Positions 17,488 to 26,000 of a DNA stretch of 64,000 nucleotides are shown in pieces. This stretch comes from Actinokineospora inagensis DSM 44258. Its GTDB lineage: Bacteria > Actinomycetota > Actinomycetes > Mycobacteriales > Pseudonocardiaceae. Numbering within the stretch: position 1 is the stretch's first letter; each line of letters opens with the position of its first letter. The DNA is taken from the NCBI RefSeq assembly GCF_000482865.1, contig NZ_AXWW01000035.1, positions 26,296 to 90,295 on the forward strand. The letters run 5' to 3'. Below the pieces are notes generated by a model, which was not told where the DNA came from, ran no database searches, and saw only the letters and a program-made list of their open reading frames with translations. The position numbers and the translations under genes are program-made.

Positions 17488-18609
17488 ATGCCTGCTACCC
17501 GGACGATCGGCGTTGCCGTGTCCGCCCTGGCCCTGTTAGGGGTTGTCGGTATGACGACGGCGAGCGCCACCCCCGACCAGGCCGACCAGCGGCACGGCAC
17601 GGCGCCCCCACTGGTCATCGGCCACCGCGGCGCGGCCGGTTACCGGCCCGAACACACCCTGGCCGGCTACGAGTTGGCCGCGCGGATGGGCGCCGACTAC
17701 ATCGAGCCGGACCTGGTGTCGACCAAGGACGGCGTCCTGGTCGCCCGGCACGAACCCGAGATCGGTGGCACGACGGACGTCTCGAAGCACCCCGAGTTCG
17801 CCGACCGGAAGAAGACCAAGGTCCTCGACGGTGTGACGGTGACCGGCTGGTGGACCGAGGACTTCACCCTCGCCGAACTCAAGACGCTGCGGGCCGTCGA
17901 GCGCATCCCGGACGTCCGGCAGCGCAACACGATCTACAACGGCCGCTACGAGGTGCCGACCTTCCAGGAGGTCATCGACCTGAGCAGGCGACTCTCGCGC
18001 GAACTCGGCCGGGAGATCGGGATCTACCCCGAGACCAAGCACCCCACGTACTTCCGCAAGCTCGGCCTCGACCTCAACCCGAAGCTGGTCGACATCCTCA
18101 ACCGCAACGGCCTCAACCGGCCGAACGCGAAGGTGTTCGTGCAGTCGTTCGAGGTCGGCAACCTGCAGGAACTCAGCCACAAACTGCGCCTCCCGCTCAT
18201 CCAGCTCACCTCGGCGTCCGGCGCGCCGTACGACTTCATCGACCGCGGCGACAAGCGCACCTACGCCGACATCGTCTCCGCCGCTGGCCTGCGCGACGTG
18301 GCGAAGTACGCGTACGGGATCGGCCCCGACAAGAACCAGGTCATCCCCCGGGACGCCGCGGGCAACCTCGCCCAGCCGACCAGCCTGATCGCGGACGCCC
18401 ACAAGGCCGGGCTCAAGGTGCACCCGTACACCTTCCGCGCCGAGAACACCTTCCTCCCGCTGAACTTCCGCTCCTCGACCGTGCCGAACGAGTACGGCAA
18501 CCTGTTCGGTGAGCTGTCGGCCTACTGGGCCGCGGGCGTGGACGGGGTCTTCACCGACAACGCCGACATCGGGGTCGCGTCGCGTGCGGAAACCTTCCCG
18601 CGCCACTGA
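17488..18609 (+). CDS. glpQ: Secreted glycerophosphodiester phosphodiesterase
   Basis: 373 residues. The Sec signal peptide (about residues 1-28) ends near ASATP. The GDPD catalytic motif is [18 protein letters not shown] with catalytic histidine at about 45; metal ligands follow in [12 protein letters not shown], and the second histidine is in VARHEPEI. It hydrolyses glycerophosphodiesters to glycerol-3-phosphate and an alcohol outside the cell, releasing phosphate and carbon from lipid headgroups. GGAGG lies four bases before ATG 17,488. Followed by a hairpin terminator. Confidence 0.93.
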   Translation: MPATRTIGVAVSALALLGVVGMTTASATPDQADQRHGTAPPLVIGHRGAAGYRPEHTLAGYELAARMGADYIEPDLVSTKDGVLVARHEPEIGGTTDVSKHPEFADRKKTKVLDGVTVTGWWTEDFTLAELKTLRAVERIPDVRQRNTIYNGRYEVPTFQEVIDLSRRLSRELGREIGIYPETKHPTYFRKLGLDLNPKLVDILNRNGLNRPNAKVFVQSFEVGNLQELSHKLRLPLIQLTSASGAPYDFIDRGDKRTYADIVSAAGLRDVAKYAYGIGPDKNQVIPRDAAGNLAQPTSLIADAHKAGLKVHPYTFRAENTFLPLNFRSSTVPNEYGNLFGELSAYWAAGVDGVFTDNADIGVASRAETFPRH

Positions 18610-18622
18610 CCTTCTTCCGATT

Positions 18623-18655
18623 GGGCCGTCACCTCTGTCCTAGGGGTGGCGGCCC
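18623..18655 (+). terminator. Hairpin terminator after glpQ
   Basis: GGGCCGTCACC (18,623-18,633) pairs with GGTGGCGGCCC (18,645-18,655), eleven pairs with one G-U, loop of eleven bases. It begins 13 bases after the glpQ stop codon. A short T-rich stretch follows (TTCACCTTT). Confidence 0.75.
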
Positions 18656-18717
18656 TTCACCTTTCCCAGGTCAGGCCCATGTTCCGCTCCGGAGGTTAAT
18701 CCATCTCGGTGACAGAA

Positions 18718-18849
18718 GTTATCCACAGGAGAGCTTCTCCGCCCCTTGTTTCAAGATCTTTTGTCCGACCCCACGGGTAGACTGGCATCGAGGGCTGCCC
18801 CCGGGAAGGGTGGGGGCCGCCTGGGGGTGGTGGGGGGTGGCTTGGCAAG
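18718..18849 (+). repeat. Dispersed intergenic element, copy A
   Basis: This copy has TTATCCACA (18,719-18,727), then about 48 bases later GGTAGACTGG (18,776-18,785), then CCCCCGGGAAGGGTGGGGGC and CGCCTGGGGGTGGTGGG, ending GGCTTGGCAAG at 18,849. The same order of blocks recurs at 21,846-21,988 (inverted) and 55,885-55,971. TTATCCACA equals the consensus DnaA box, and the others carry TTGTCCACA. No reading frame is conserved between copies, so this is a non-coding repeat of unknown role. The gene-free stretch 18,610-19,636 contains this copy, a partial copy and IS110 debris. Confidence 0.7.
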
Positions 18850-18889
18850 ATCCACTGCGGGTGCCCGCCGGCCTGGGGTGTTGGGGCTG

Positions 18890-19160
18890 TCCGTGGAGTG
18901 GGTGGGTGCTGACGCGGTAGAGCTTGCGGGCTATGTGGCGTTTGAGGCACTGGGTGGCTCGCGTCTGGCTTTGCCTTCACGGACACGCGGTCGATGTGGT
19001 CGCGGGTGTGGTGGTCCCAGCGTAGGCGCACCAGCTCGATGCTGCGCAGGGCCGAGTTCGCTGGACAGTCGCCGGCGCGGTTGAGCCGGTGACCTCGAAC
19101 ACGTCGATGTCAGCGGCTGCCAGGTGGCGGGCGAGCTCAGCCTTGTAGGAGCCGGGCCAT
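18890..19160 (-). pseudogene. IS110-family transposase, degenerate C-terminal and internal fragments
   Basis: On the minus strand, three reading frames in turn give transposase-like sequence. SYKAELARHLAAADIDVFEV (about 19,093-19,160) is part of the N-terminal RuvC-like domain. AGDCPANSALRSIELVRLRW (about 19,000-19,085) and TQCLKRHIARKLYRV (about 18,900-18,950) belong to the C-terminal transposase domain, where family members read GDRQANxAL and CLKRYIARELY. Most of the middle is missing and at least one further frameshift is present. The fragment cannot encode an active enzyme. Confidence 0.7.
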
Positions 19161-19207
19161 CGATGCCCGTCCGGGTGACCACCCGCGACGAACGATCGGC
19201 AGGGTGG

Positions 19208-19300
19208 ATGAGCAGCGCTGTCGGCGTGTTCCTCGGCCTGGACGTCGACAGGGGCAAATACCACGCCGTCGGCCTCGACCCTGACGGCAAAGCGGCTGCA
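19208..19300 (+). pseudogene. IS110-family transposase, N-terminal fragment in opposite orientation
   Basis: MSSAVGVFLGLDVDRGKYHA followed by VGLDPDGK reproduces the first about 30 residues of IS110 transposases, where the DEDD catalytic aspartate lies in the GLDVxKGxHHAV motif. The similarity stops after about 19,290 and the frame goes on into unrelated sequence. It points away from the C-terminal fragments at 18,890-19,160, so the locus was either rearranged or holds remains of two insertions. Confidence 0.6.
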
Positions 19301-19425
19301 CCCCGCCCGGCCCGACACACCAAGATCACCGCAGGACCACGACACATGACCCGAGGCCCACAACGACCGCCACACCAACCCGAATCACACTCTGACCAGC
19401 ACAAACCGACAGTGCCGAAACCCTG

Positions 19426-19470
19426 CCGGAAGGGTGGGGCCGCCTGGGGGTGGTGGGGCGGCTTGGCAAG
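19426..19470 (+). repeat. Partial copy of the dispersed element (3' block only)
   Basis: CCGGAAGGGTGGGGCCGCC then TGGGGGTGGTGGGGCGGC and TTGGCAAG repeats the last part of copy A (18,801-18,849) with a few base differences. It lies about 620 bases downstream in the same orientation, so the two copies flank the IS110 fragments as direct repeats. The upstream blocks (DnaA-box-like sequence and GGTAGACTGG) are absent here. Confidence 0.65.
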
Positions 19471-19636
19471 CGGGTACGGGCGGGTTCGCCGGATCGGGTG
19501 AGTGGGGCTCGGATCTCGGGCTGTTGGAGCTGTGGGGCGAGCGGGTGCGAGTTGTGTGGAGCCGTGCGTCGCGCGGGTGTGGGGCCGGTGACGCCGCGCG
19601 TGGGGGAGTTGGCTGGTAGCTCGTTTGGGGCAGGGG

Positions 19637-19894
19637 TTAGACGATGCGTTCGTCGATGAAGCACCAGCGCCAGGATTCGCCGGGTTCGTGGGATTGCATG
19701 ACGGGGTGGGTGGTGGCGTGGTGGTGGGCGGTGGCGTGTTTGCGGGGGCTGGAGTCGCAGCAGGCGACGTGACCGCAGGTGAGGCAGCGGCGGAGGTGGA
19801 CCCAGTGGCGGTTGCCCTCGGCGACGCAGTCGCCGCAGGTGTCGGTGGGGTCGGCGGGCAGGGTGGGCAGGGTGGTGGTGTGGTCGCAGGACAT
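19637..19894 (-). CDS. UBP-type zinc-finger protein
   Basis: 85 residues. Cys/His ligands appear in order: MSCDH, CGDCVAEGNRHWVHLRRCLT, CGHVACCDSSPRKHATAHHH and TTHPVMQSHEPGESWRWCFI. This is the whole UBP (BUZ/ZnF-UBP) fold, which in eukaryotes binds the ubiquitin C terminus; in actinomycetes it occurs as a small protein or fused to cation-proton antiporters. Start ATG 19,894 has AAGGAG eight bases ahead. It is divergent from the antiporter gene with 67 bases between starts, suggesting shared regulation. The bacterial function is unknown. Confidence 0.85.
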   Translation of the reverse strand: MSCDHTTTLPTLPADPTDTCGDCVAEGNRHWVHLRRCLTCGHVACCDSSPRKHATAHHHATTHPVMQSHEPGESWRWCFIDERIV

Positions 19895-19961
19895 GGGGCG
19901 GCTCCTTCCGTGCCGGGTGTGGCATGGGCAATCCTTGCGCACGGACACGGAGGAGGCTGCG

Positions 19962-21506
19962 GTGGAACTACTCCTGCTGCTGGCGGGGGCCCTGGCGGTG
20001 GCGGCTGCGGCGCGCCGGTTCGACTGGCCCGCGCCGTTGTTGTTGGTGGCGGTGGGGTTGGCGGTGTCGTTCGTGCCGGGGGTGCCGGAGTTCCGGATGG
20101 ACCCGGAGTTGGTGCTGGTCCTGGTGCTGTCGCCGCTGTTGTACTCAGCGGCGTTGGACAGTTCCTACCTGGACATCAAGGCGAACATCCGGCCGATCGG
20201 GCTGTTGGCCGTCGGGCTGGTGTTGGCGTCCACGGTCGCGGTTGGTGTTGTCGCTCACATGGTGCTGCCGGGGCTGCCGTTGGCGTCGGCGCTCGTGTTG
20301 GGGGCGGTGGTGGCGCCGCCGGACGCGGTGGCGGCGGTCTCGATCGGACGGAAACTGGGGCTGCCACGGCGGGCGATGACGTTGCTCACCGGGGAGAGCC
20401 TGGGCAATGACGCGACCGCCCTGACCGCGTTCAAGGTGGCGTTGGCGGCGGCCACCGGGGTGGCGGCGTTCTCCTGGACGACCGGGATCGTCACGCTGCT
20501 CGTCACCTCGGTTGGTGGGGTCCTGGTCGGTCTGGTGCTGGGCGTGGTCGTCCACAAGATCCGGTTGCGGTTGGGTGACGGGCTCCTGGAGAGCGCGCTG
20601 GGCATGCTGGTGCCGTTCGCCGCCTACCTGCTGGGTGAGGAGGTGCACACGTCCGGGGTGTTGGCGATCGTGGCGGCGGGGCTGTACCTGGGGCACAACG
20701 CGCCCGCGGCGGGGTACGCGACGCGGCTGCAGGAGACGGCGGTGTGGCAGTCGGTGGACATGCTGCTGGAGTCGCTGGTGTTCGCGCTGATCGGGTTGCA
20801 GATGCGGACGATCGTGTCCTCGGTGCACATCGACGGCGGGTTGCTGGCGGCGTCCGGGCTGGTGCTGCTGGCGGTGATCGCGATCCGGTTCGTGTGGATG
20901 TTCCCGTCGGCGTACGTGCCGCGGTGGCTGTCCCCGCGCATCCGGCGGCGCGAGGCGAAACCGAGTTGGCGGCAGTTGACGGTGATCTCGTGGGCCGGGA
21001 TGCGCGGCGTGGTGTCGCTGGCGGGTGCGGCGGCGATCCCGTTGACCATGCCCGGCCGCGACGTGGTGGTGCTGCTGACGTTCGTGATCACCGTCGGCAC
21101 GTTGCTGCTGCAGGGCATGACGCTGCCCCTGTTGATCCGGCGGCTGGGTGTGCGGGCCGAGGACGGGCAGGACCGGGTGCTGGCCGAGGCCCAGGTGCAG
21201 AGCACAGCGGCACGGGCGGCCGTCGACCGACTGGACGAACTGCTCGACGGCGACGACGTACCCGAGCACGTCGCGGCGAAACTGCGGGCGCTGGCCCAAC
21301 ACCGCGGCAACGCCGTGTGGGAGCGGTTGGGCCGCCAAGCCCAGGAGAACCCGGCCGCGGCGTTCCGGCGGCTGCGGCGGGAGATGCTGGCCGCGGAGCG
21401 CGCTGTCTTCGTCACCGCCCGCGACCGCGGCGAAATCGACGACGAGATCCTGCGGCAGGTGCAACGCGAACTCGACCTGGAGGAGGCAGCGCTCGCGCGG
21501 GAGTGA
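19962..21506 (+). CDS. CPA1-type Na+(K+)/H+ antiporter
   Basis: 514 residues. About twelve membrane helices fill residues 1-400. The ion-binding region includes GAVVAPPDAVAAVSIGRKLG and LLTGESLGNDATALTAFKVA, the latter with the key ND pair. GMRGVVSLAGAAAIPL is the conserved late motif. A cytoplasmic helical tail of about 110 residues follows. It exchanges monovalent cations for protons to control pH or osmolarity. GTG 19,962 has GGAGGAGG a few bases upstream. The neighbouring UBP zinc-finger gene is a recurrent partner of this antiporter group. Confidence 0.9.
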   Translation: MELLLLLAGALAVAAAARRFDWPAPLLLVAVGLAVSFVPGVPEFRMDPELVLVLVLSPLLYSAALDSSYLDIKANIRPIGLLAVGLVLASTVAVGVVAHMVLPGLPLASALVLGAVVAPPDAVAAVSIGRKLGLPRRAMTLLTGESLGNDATALTAFKVALAAATGVAAFSWTTGIVTLLVTSVGGVLVGLVLGVVVHKIRLRLGDGLLESALGMLVPFAAYLLGEEVHTSGVLAIVAAGLYLGHNAPAAGYATRLQETAVWQSVDMLLESLVFALIGLQMRTIVSSVHIDGGLLAASGLVLLAVIAIRFVWMFPSAYVPRWLSPRIRRREAKPSWRQLTVISWAGMRGVVSLAGAAAIPLTMPGRDVVVLLTFVITVGTLLLQGMTLPLLIRRLGVRAEDGQDRVLAEAQVQSTAARAAVDRLDELLDGDDVPEHVAAKLRALAQHRGNAVWERLGRQAQENPAAAFRRLRREMLAAERAVFVTARDRGEIDDEILRQVQRELDLEEAALARE

Positions 21507-21845
21507 CGGACCGGACACGCACTTCGGCAACCGCCCCCTTCCCAGGGGTTCCGCGGACGCTAGTTTGTGCTGGTCGGAGCAGGAGCCTGGGTGGTTACAG
21601 CGGCCAGGTCACGGCGCGTGAGCGACGGTGACGAGGCGTCAGGCGCTGATGGCGGGGTTGCGCGGAGTGGCCACGACGTGAGGTCCGGTGCCGACGCGTA
21701 CTCGGGACTGGCTTTCGCGGACAGTGACGTCGCCGACCCGGTGCAGCCGGTTGTCGATGTGCCGTACCCACGCGGCACGGTCGCGATCTGGGAGCGTGCC
21801 GCCTGCGCACAACCGACTTCAACAGCATCCGGACCTGGCCCCGGG
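21507..21845. other. Gene-free stretch with no recognisable feature
   Basis: Between the antiporter stop and repeat copy B no frame shows a domain, a start with a ribosome site or codon bias like that of the neighbours. A minus-strand stretch reading AAWVRHIDNRLHRVGDV around 21,750 looks vaguely protein-like but has no start and stops soon. Probably decayed sequence. Confidence 0.4.
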
Positions 21846-21988
21846 CGGCCCCCACCCTTCCCGGGGGGCGTCCCCAGGCCCAGTCTACCGGGTGGGCAAG
21901 ATCGACAGGGGTGGGTGTCGGGGGCTGTGGACAGGCGAGCGGAATGTGGACAACTCGACCCGACGACCTTGGTGTGGAGTGTGGACAA
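21846..21988 (-). repeat. Dispersed intergenic element, copy B (inverted)
   Basis: Read on the minus strand: TTGTCCACA at 21,980-21,988 and again at 21,945-21,953, a near box TGTCCACA in 21,927-21,935, then GGTAGACTGG (21,880-21,889) and GGGACGCCCCCCGGGAAGGG with TGGGGGCCG to 21,846. Block order matches copies A and C. The two TTGTCCACA boxes lie in a 16-base direct repeat (GTGGACAACTCGACCC on the plus strand) spaced 35 bases apart. Confidence 0.7.
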
Positions 21989-22101
21989 CTCGACCCGATC
22001 ACCTCGATGGCGAACGGCGTGACCACCTGGCGAGACAGGTGATGACCTGGGTGAACAGCGAGTGCGGGTGGTGCATCATCAGCGCCTGACCCACGGCCGC
22101 G

Positions 22102-22191
22102 ATGTGCGTAGAACGGCTGCGGCGCCGACATGTCGACCTGGGTGTCGGCACCGCGATCCGGCTGAGCGTGATCCATCCCCAGGCCGGATGA
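22102..22191 (+). CDS. Possible orphan cysteine-type leader peptide
   Basis: An ATG at 22,102 opens a 29-residue frame that begins MCVERLRRRHVDLGVGTAI. RRHVDL followed by an AI-x pattern is the hallmark of actinomycete leader peptides placed before sulfur-assimilation genes. However, no good ribosome site is seen, the cysteine is at residue 2 rather than near the end, and no plus-strand gene follows (the ssuD gene is convergent). It could be a relic left by loss of a downstream gene, or chance. Reported at low confidence. Confidence 0.3.
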   Translation: MCVERLRRRHVDLGVGTAIRLSVIHPQAG

Positions 22192-22249
22192 GCGGACGAG
22201 TGAGGGCGGAGGGCAGGCCCCTGCTCAAACCGGCCCTCCGCCACTCGAT

Positions 22250-23388
22250 TCAGGACGCGGCGACCCGCAGTTCGCGTGCGGGTGTCGCCTCCTGCGGGGC
22301 CAGCAGGCCGCGTCGGGCCAGTTCCGGCCGCACGCCCTCGCCGAACCAGTACGCCTCTTCCAGGTGTGGGTAGCCGGAGAGGACGAACTCGGTGATGCCG
22401 ACCCCGTGGTATTCCTCGATCAGGTCGGCGACCTCGGTGTGGCTGCCGACCAGGGCGGTGCCCGCGCCGCCGCGGACCAGGCCGATACCGGCCCACAGGT
22501 TGGGGTGCACCTCGAGGCCGCGCACGCCCTTGTCCAGCGCGCCCCGGTGCAGTGCCAGCATGCGTTGCTGACCGGTCGACTGGCTGGTCGCCAACTGGGT
22601 TTGGGCCGCCGCGACCTGCTCGGGGCTGAGCGCGTCGAGGAGCCGCTGGGCTTCGGCCCAGGCCGCGTCCGGGGTGTCCCGGGAGATGGTGTGCAGGCGG
22701 ACGCCGAACCGCAGTGGTCGGTCGCCTGCGAGCGCGCGCACTCTGGCGATCTTCTCGGCGACCTGGGCGGGCGGTTCGCCCCAGGTCAGGTAGACGTCGG
22801 CGTGTCGGGCGGCGACGGGGAGGGCGGCGTCGGACGAGCCGCCGAAGTAGATGGACGGCAGCGGGTCCGGGGCGGCGAGCGTGGTCGCGCCGACGACCCG
22901 CAGGTGGTCGCCGTCGAAGTCGAACGGTTCGCCGGTCCAGGTGCCGCGGACGATGCTGAGGAACTCGTCGGTGCGGGCGTAGCGGGCGTCGTGGTCGTGG
23001 AAGTCGCCGAAGCGTTGCTGTTCGACGGCGTCGCCGCCGGTCACGATGTTGAGCAGCAGCCTGCCGCGGGAGATCCGCTGGTGGTGGCGGCCATCTGGGC
23101 GGCCAGGGTGGGGGAGATGACGCCGGGGCGGAACGCGACGAGGAACTTGAGCCTGCTGGTCTCGCGGATGAGGGCGGCGGTGATCAGCCAGGCGTCCTCG
23201 CAGAAGGTGCCGGTGGGGGTGAGCACGCCGGTGAAGCCGAGTTGTTCGGCGGCGCGGGCGACCTGGGCGAGGTAGTCGATGTCGGGTTCGCGGCGGGCGG
23301 AGGACTCGGCGCGGCCCGCGTGGAAGCGCTCGACGATGGTGCGGCCGTCGCCCGAGGTGGGGAGGAACCAGTGCAGGGTGACGCTCAT
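22250..23388 (-). pseudogene. ssuD: FMNH2-dependent alkanesulfonate monooxygenase, frameshifted
   Basis: Two overlapping frames together give one SsuD of about 379 residues. The first (start ATG 23,388) carries [15 protein letters not shown] through [13 protein letters not shown]. The second, in the next frame, resumes [20 protein letters not shown] and includes PSIYFGGSSDAALPVAARHA and FVLSGYPHLEEAY, all standard for this luciferase-like enzyme. One base is missing in GCCACCACCAGCGG near 23,075; restoring it makes a continuous reading frame. The intact enzyme cleaves alkanesulfonates to aldehyde and sulfite. It is the last gene of the ssu operon. It is either a real inactivating deletion or a sequencing error. 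Confidence 0.85.
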
Positions 23389-24452
23389 CGTTGGGCTCCT
23401 GACTCGGCGACGGCCGCGATGTCGGCGTCGTAGCGGTGGTCGACGAAGTCGGCGAAGGTGAACTTGGCGGGCAGGATCTTGGCCTCGACGAACGCGTCGG
23501 CCAGTTTCTGCTCGTCGGCGTTCAGGGTGTCGTCGAGCTTGATCGGGCGGTCCAGGCCGCGCTGGGCCGCCTCCAGCGCGACCTCGGGTTTGAGGCCGGT
23601 TTCCTTCGACCAGGCCGCTGCTCGTTCGTCGACGTGGGCTTTGGCGTAGTTGAGCGCTTTGGCGTAGCGGACGACGTAATCGCGCAAAGCGGTGTTCTTG
23701 CCCGCGTCTCCCAGGGCCGCCTTACCGGCGACGAGGAAGCTGTAGCCGTTGGCGAGCGAGTCGGGTCCGGCTTCGGTGTTGGGTTTGCCACCGCCGATGG
23801 TGCCGGTGCCGTCGACGAGGATCCTGGCTTTGGCGTCTCGTAGTGCCTGCGTGGTGTACGGGTCCCAGATCGACCAGGCGTCCAGCTTGCCCTGGGTGAA
23901 CGCGGCGTACGCGTCGGAGGGCTGCAGGTAGCTGATGGTGACGTCGCCGGGGTTCAGCTTCGCCGCGCGCAGCACGTTGAGCAGCAGGCCGTGCGCGGAG
24001 CTGCCCTTGGCGACGCCGATGGTCTTGCCGCGCAGGTCTTGGAGGCCGCGCAGCGGCGAGCCGTCGGGGACCAACAAGGTGTCGCTGGTGACGTCGCCCT
24101 TCTGCGCGGCGACGACGGCGACCTTGGCGTTGGCCGCGGCGGAGAACAGCGGCGGGGTGTTGCCGACGGCGCCGATGTCGATCGCCGCGGCGGACGCGGC
24201 CTCCAGCAACGGCGGGCCGGAGGTGAAGGTCGACCACTCGATCTTGTACGGCAGGTCCTTGAGCAGGCCCGCCGCGTCCAGCAGCGACTTCTGGCCGCCC
24301 TTCTGGTCACCGACCTTGAGCGTGACCTTGGCCAGGTCGGCGGCGTTGACCGCGGCGGGGACGGACGCCGCCTTGTTCTCCGAGTCGGTGCTGCCGCAGG
24401 CGGTCAGAACCAGGGCAGCTACGGCTAAGAGGGGCAGGTTACGCAGTCGCAC
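23385..24452 (-). CDS. ssuA: Aliphatic sulfonate ABC transporter substrate-binding lipoprotein
   Basis: 355 residues. Signal peptide with lipobox LTAC at about residues 16-19. The mature part is an SsuA/NMT1-like binding protein: [59 protein letters not shown] and [12 protein letters not shown] line the ligand site. It captures alkanesulfonates outside the membrane for SsuBC. The gene overlaps ssuB by 14 bases and ssuD by four (ATGA), so the operon is tightly coupled. Confidence 0.9.
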   Translation of the reverse strand: MRLRNLPLLAVAALVLTACGSTDSENKAASVPAAVNAADLAKVTLKVGDQKGGQKSLLDAAGLLKDLPYKIEWSTFTSGPPLLEAASAAAIDIGAVGNTPPLFSAAANAKVAVVAAQKGDVTSDTLLVPDGSPLRGLQDLRGKTIGVAKGSSAHGLLLNVLRAAKLNPGDVTISYLQPSDAYAAFTQGKLDAWSIWDPYTTQALRDAKARILVDGTGTIGGGKPNTEAGPDSLANGYSFLVAGKAALGDAGKNTALRDYVVRYAKALNYAKAHVDERAAAWSKETGLKPEVALEAAQRGLDRPIKLDDTLNADEQKLADAFVEAKILPAKFTFADFVDHRYDADIAAVAESGAQR

Positions 24453-25143
24453 GGTCGGTCACTCCCAGGTCGCGCAGCACACGGGCGCGGATGTCGATGT
24501 GGTCGGACAGTTCTCTCGGTCGCGGGTGTGTGAGGACGTACTCGCTCCCGATACGGCCGTCGTCGAGCACGAGCACCCGGTCGGCCAGCAACAACGCCTC
24601 GTCGACGTCGTGGGTCACGAGCAGCACGGCGGGTTTGTGCCGCTGCCACAGGGTTTCCACGAGCCGGTGCATGGCCAGGCGGGTCAACGCGTCGAGCGCC
24701 CCGAAGGGTTCGTCGAGCAGCAGGAGGTCGGGTTCGCGGACCAGCGCGCGGGCCAGCGACACCCGCTGGGCCTCGCCGCCGGACAACGTGCGCGGCCAGG
24801 CGTCGGCGTGGTCGACCAGCCGGACCTCGGCCAGTGCCGCCAGCGCGGCGTCCCGACCGACCACCGGGTGCAGGCCGAGCACCACGTTGCGCCAGACCCT
24901 GCGCCACGGCAGCAACCTGGGCTGCTGGAACGCCACCGAGACCTGACCGTCCACAGTGGCCGATCCGGTGGTGTCGGTGTCCAGTCCCGCCAACACCTTC
25001 AGCAAGGTCGACTTGCCGGAGCCGCTGCGCCCCAACAGCGCGACGAACTCCCCCGGCGCGATGTCGAGGTCCAGGTCGCGCAGGACGGTCCGCTCGCCGA
25101 ACCGCTTGGTCAGCCCGCGCACCGCCACGGTCAGCCCCGCCAT
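24439..25143 (-). CDS. ssuB: Aliphatic sulfonate ABC transporter, ATP-binding subunit
   Basis: 234 residues. Walker A is GRSGSGKST (about residues 39-47), the signature LSGGEAQRVSLARAL, and Walker B LLLLDEPFGALDALTR, the last being characteristic of the nitrate/taurine/sulfonate group. The Q-loop reads SVAFQQPRLLPWRRV. ATG 25,143 gives the expected length; it overlaps ssuC by 13 bases. It powers sulfonate uptake with SsuC and SsuA. Confidence 0.92.
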   Translation of the reverse strand: MAGLTVAVRGLTKRFGERTVLRDLDLDIAPGEFVALLGRSGSGKSTLLKVLAGLDTDTTGSATVDGQVSVAFQQPRLLPWRRVWRNVVLGLHPVVGRDAALAALAEVRLVDHADAWPRTLSGGEAQRVSLARALVREPDLLLLDEPFGALDALTRLAMHRLVETLWQRHKPAVLLVTHDVDEALLLADRVLVLDDGRIGSEYVLTHPRPRELSDHIDIRARVLRDLGVTDRATA

Positions 25144-25952
25144 CGCAACGCCCTCCGCTCGACGAGCCGCACGATGGCGTCGGTCGCCAGTCCGAGCGCG
25201 GCGTAGACGACCAGCCCGACCACGATGACGTCGGTGCGCAGGAACTCCCGGGCGTTGTTGATCAGGTAGCCGAGTCCGCTGCTCGCGTTGACCTGCTCGC
25301 CCACGATCAGCGAAAGCCACGCCACACCGAGGGACTGCCGCAACCCGACCAGCGTGCTCGGCAACGCCGACGGCAGCACGACGTGGAACAGCCGCTCCGC
25401 GCGGGTGAACCCGAGCGCGGTCGTCGCCTCCACCAACTGGCTGTCGACGCCGCGGATGCCCGCGTGCACGTTGAGGTAGAGCGGGAACGCCACCCCCAGC
25501 GCGACCAGGGCGATCTTCGGTTCCTCGCCGATGCCGAACCACAGGATGAACAGCGGGATCAGCCCGAGGAACGGCAGCGTCCGCAGCATCTGGACCGGCG
25601 GGTCGACCAGGTGGTTCCCCCACCGCGACAGCCCGGCGACGACACCGAGCCCGAGGCCGACCGCGGCGCCGATCAGGAACCCGATGCCGACGCGGGTGGT
25701 GGACACGACGAACGCGTCACCGAGTTCGCCGCTGCGGGCGAGGTCGACGCCCGACCGCAGCACGGTCCACGGCGAGCTGAGCTTGTCGGGTGGCAGGAGT
25801 CCGGTGGCGCAGGCGAGCTGCCACAGCACGACTATCGCGAGTGGACTGATCCACCGGCGCAGGTCGGGTGGTTTTCGCCGGTTTCGCTTGGCCGGGACGG
25901 GGGACGGGGGCGATTCCGCACGCGCGGGGGCGCCCAGGGCAGAGACGGACAC
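25131..25952 (-). CDS. ssuC: Aliphatic sulfonate ABC transporter, permease subunit
   Basis: 273 residues with about six membrane helices after a 35-residue basic, Pro-rich cytoplasmic N terminus. The EAA loop is VEATTALGFTRAERLFHVVL, and PLFILWFGIGEEPKIALVAL is a typical SsuC/TauC stretch. Start GTG 25,952 has GGGAG five bases ahead. First structural gene of ssuCBAD; the leader peptide gene ends about 50 bases upstream, so expression is likely set by attenuation at that leader. Confidence 0.92.
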   Translation of the reverse strand: MSVSALGAPARAESPPSPVPAKRNRRKPPDLRRWISPLAIVVLWQLACATGLLPPDKLSSPWTVLRSGVDLARSGELGDAFVVSTTRVGIGFLIGAAVGLGLGVVAGLSRWGNHLVDPPVQMLRTLPFLGLIPLFILWFGIGEEPKIALVALGVAFPLYLNVHAGIRGVDSQLVEATTALGFTRAERLFHVVLPSALPSTLVGLRQSLGVAWLSLIVGEQVNASSGLGYLINNAREFLRTDVIVVGLVVYAALGLATDAIVRLVERRALRWRG

Positions 25953-26000
25953 GGTGTCTCCCTGGTGAAGGCGCTACGAGGAGCTGGTTCGCGGGACCGG

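Noticed and set aside
18719..18727. Chromosomal origin of replication
   Set aside because: Only single or double DnaA-box-like sequences within a dispersed repeat; no dnaA, dnaN or AT-rich unwinding region nearby.
21567..22022. Protein-coding gene in the gap after the antiporter
   Set aside because: Frames on both strands cross repeat copy B, lack ribosome sites and show no domain.
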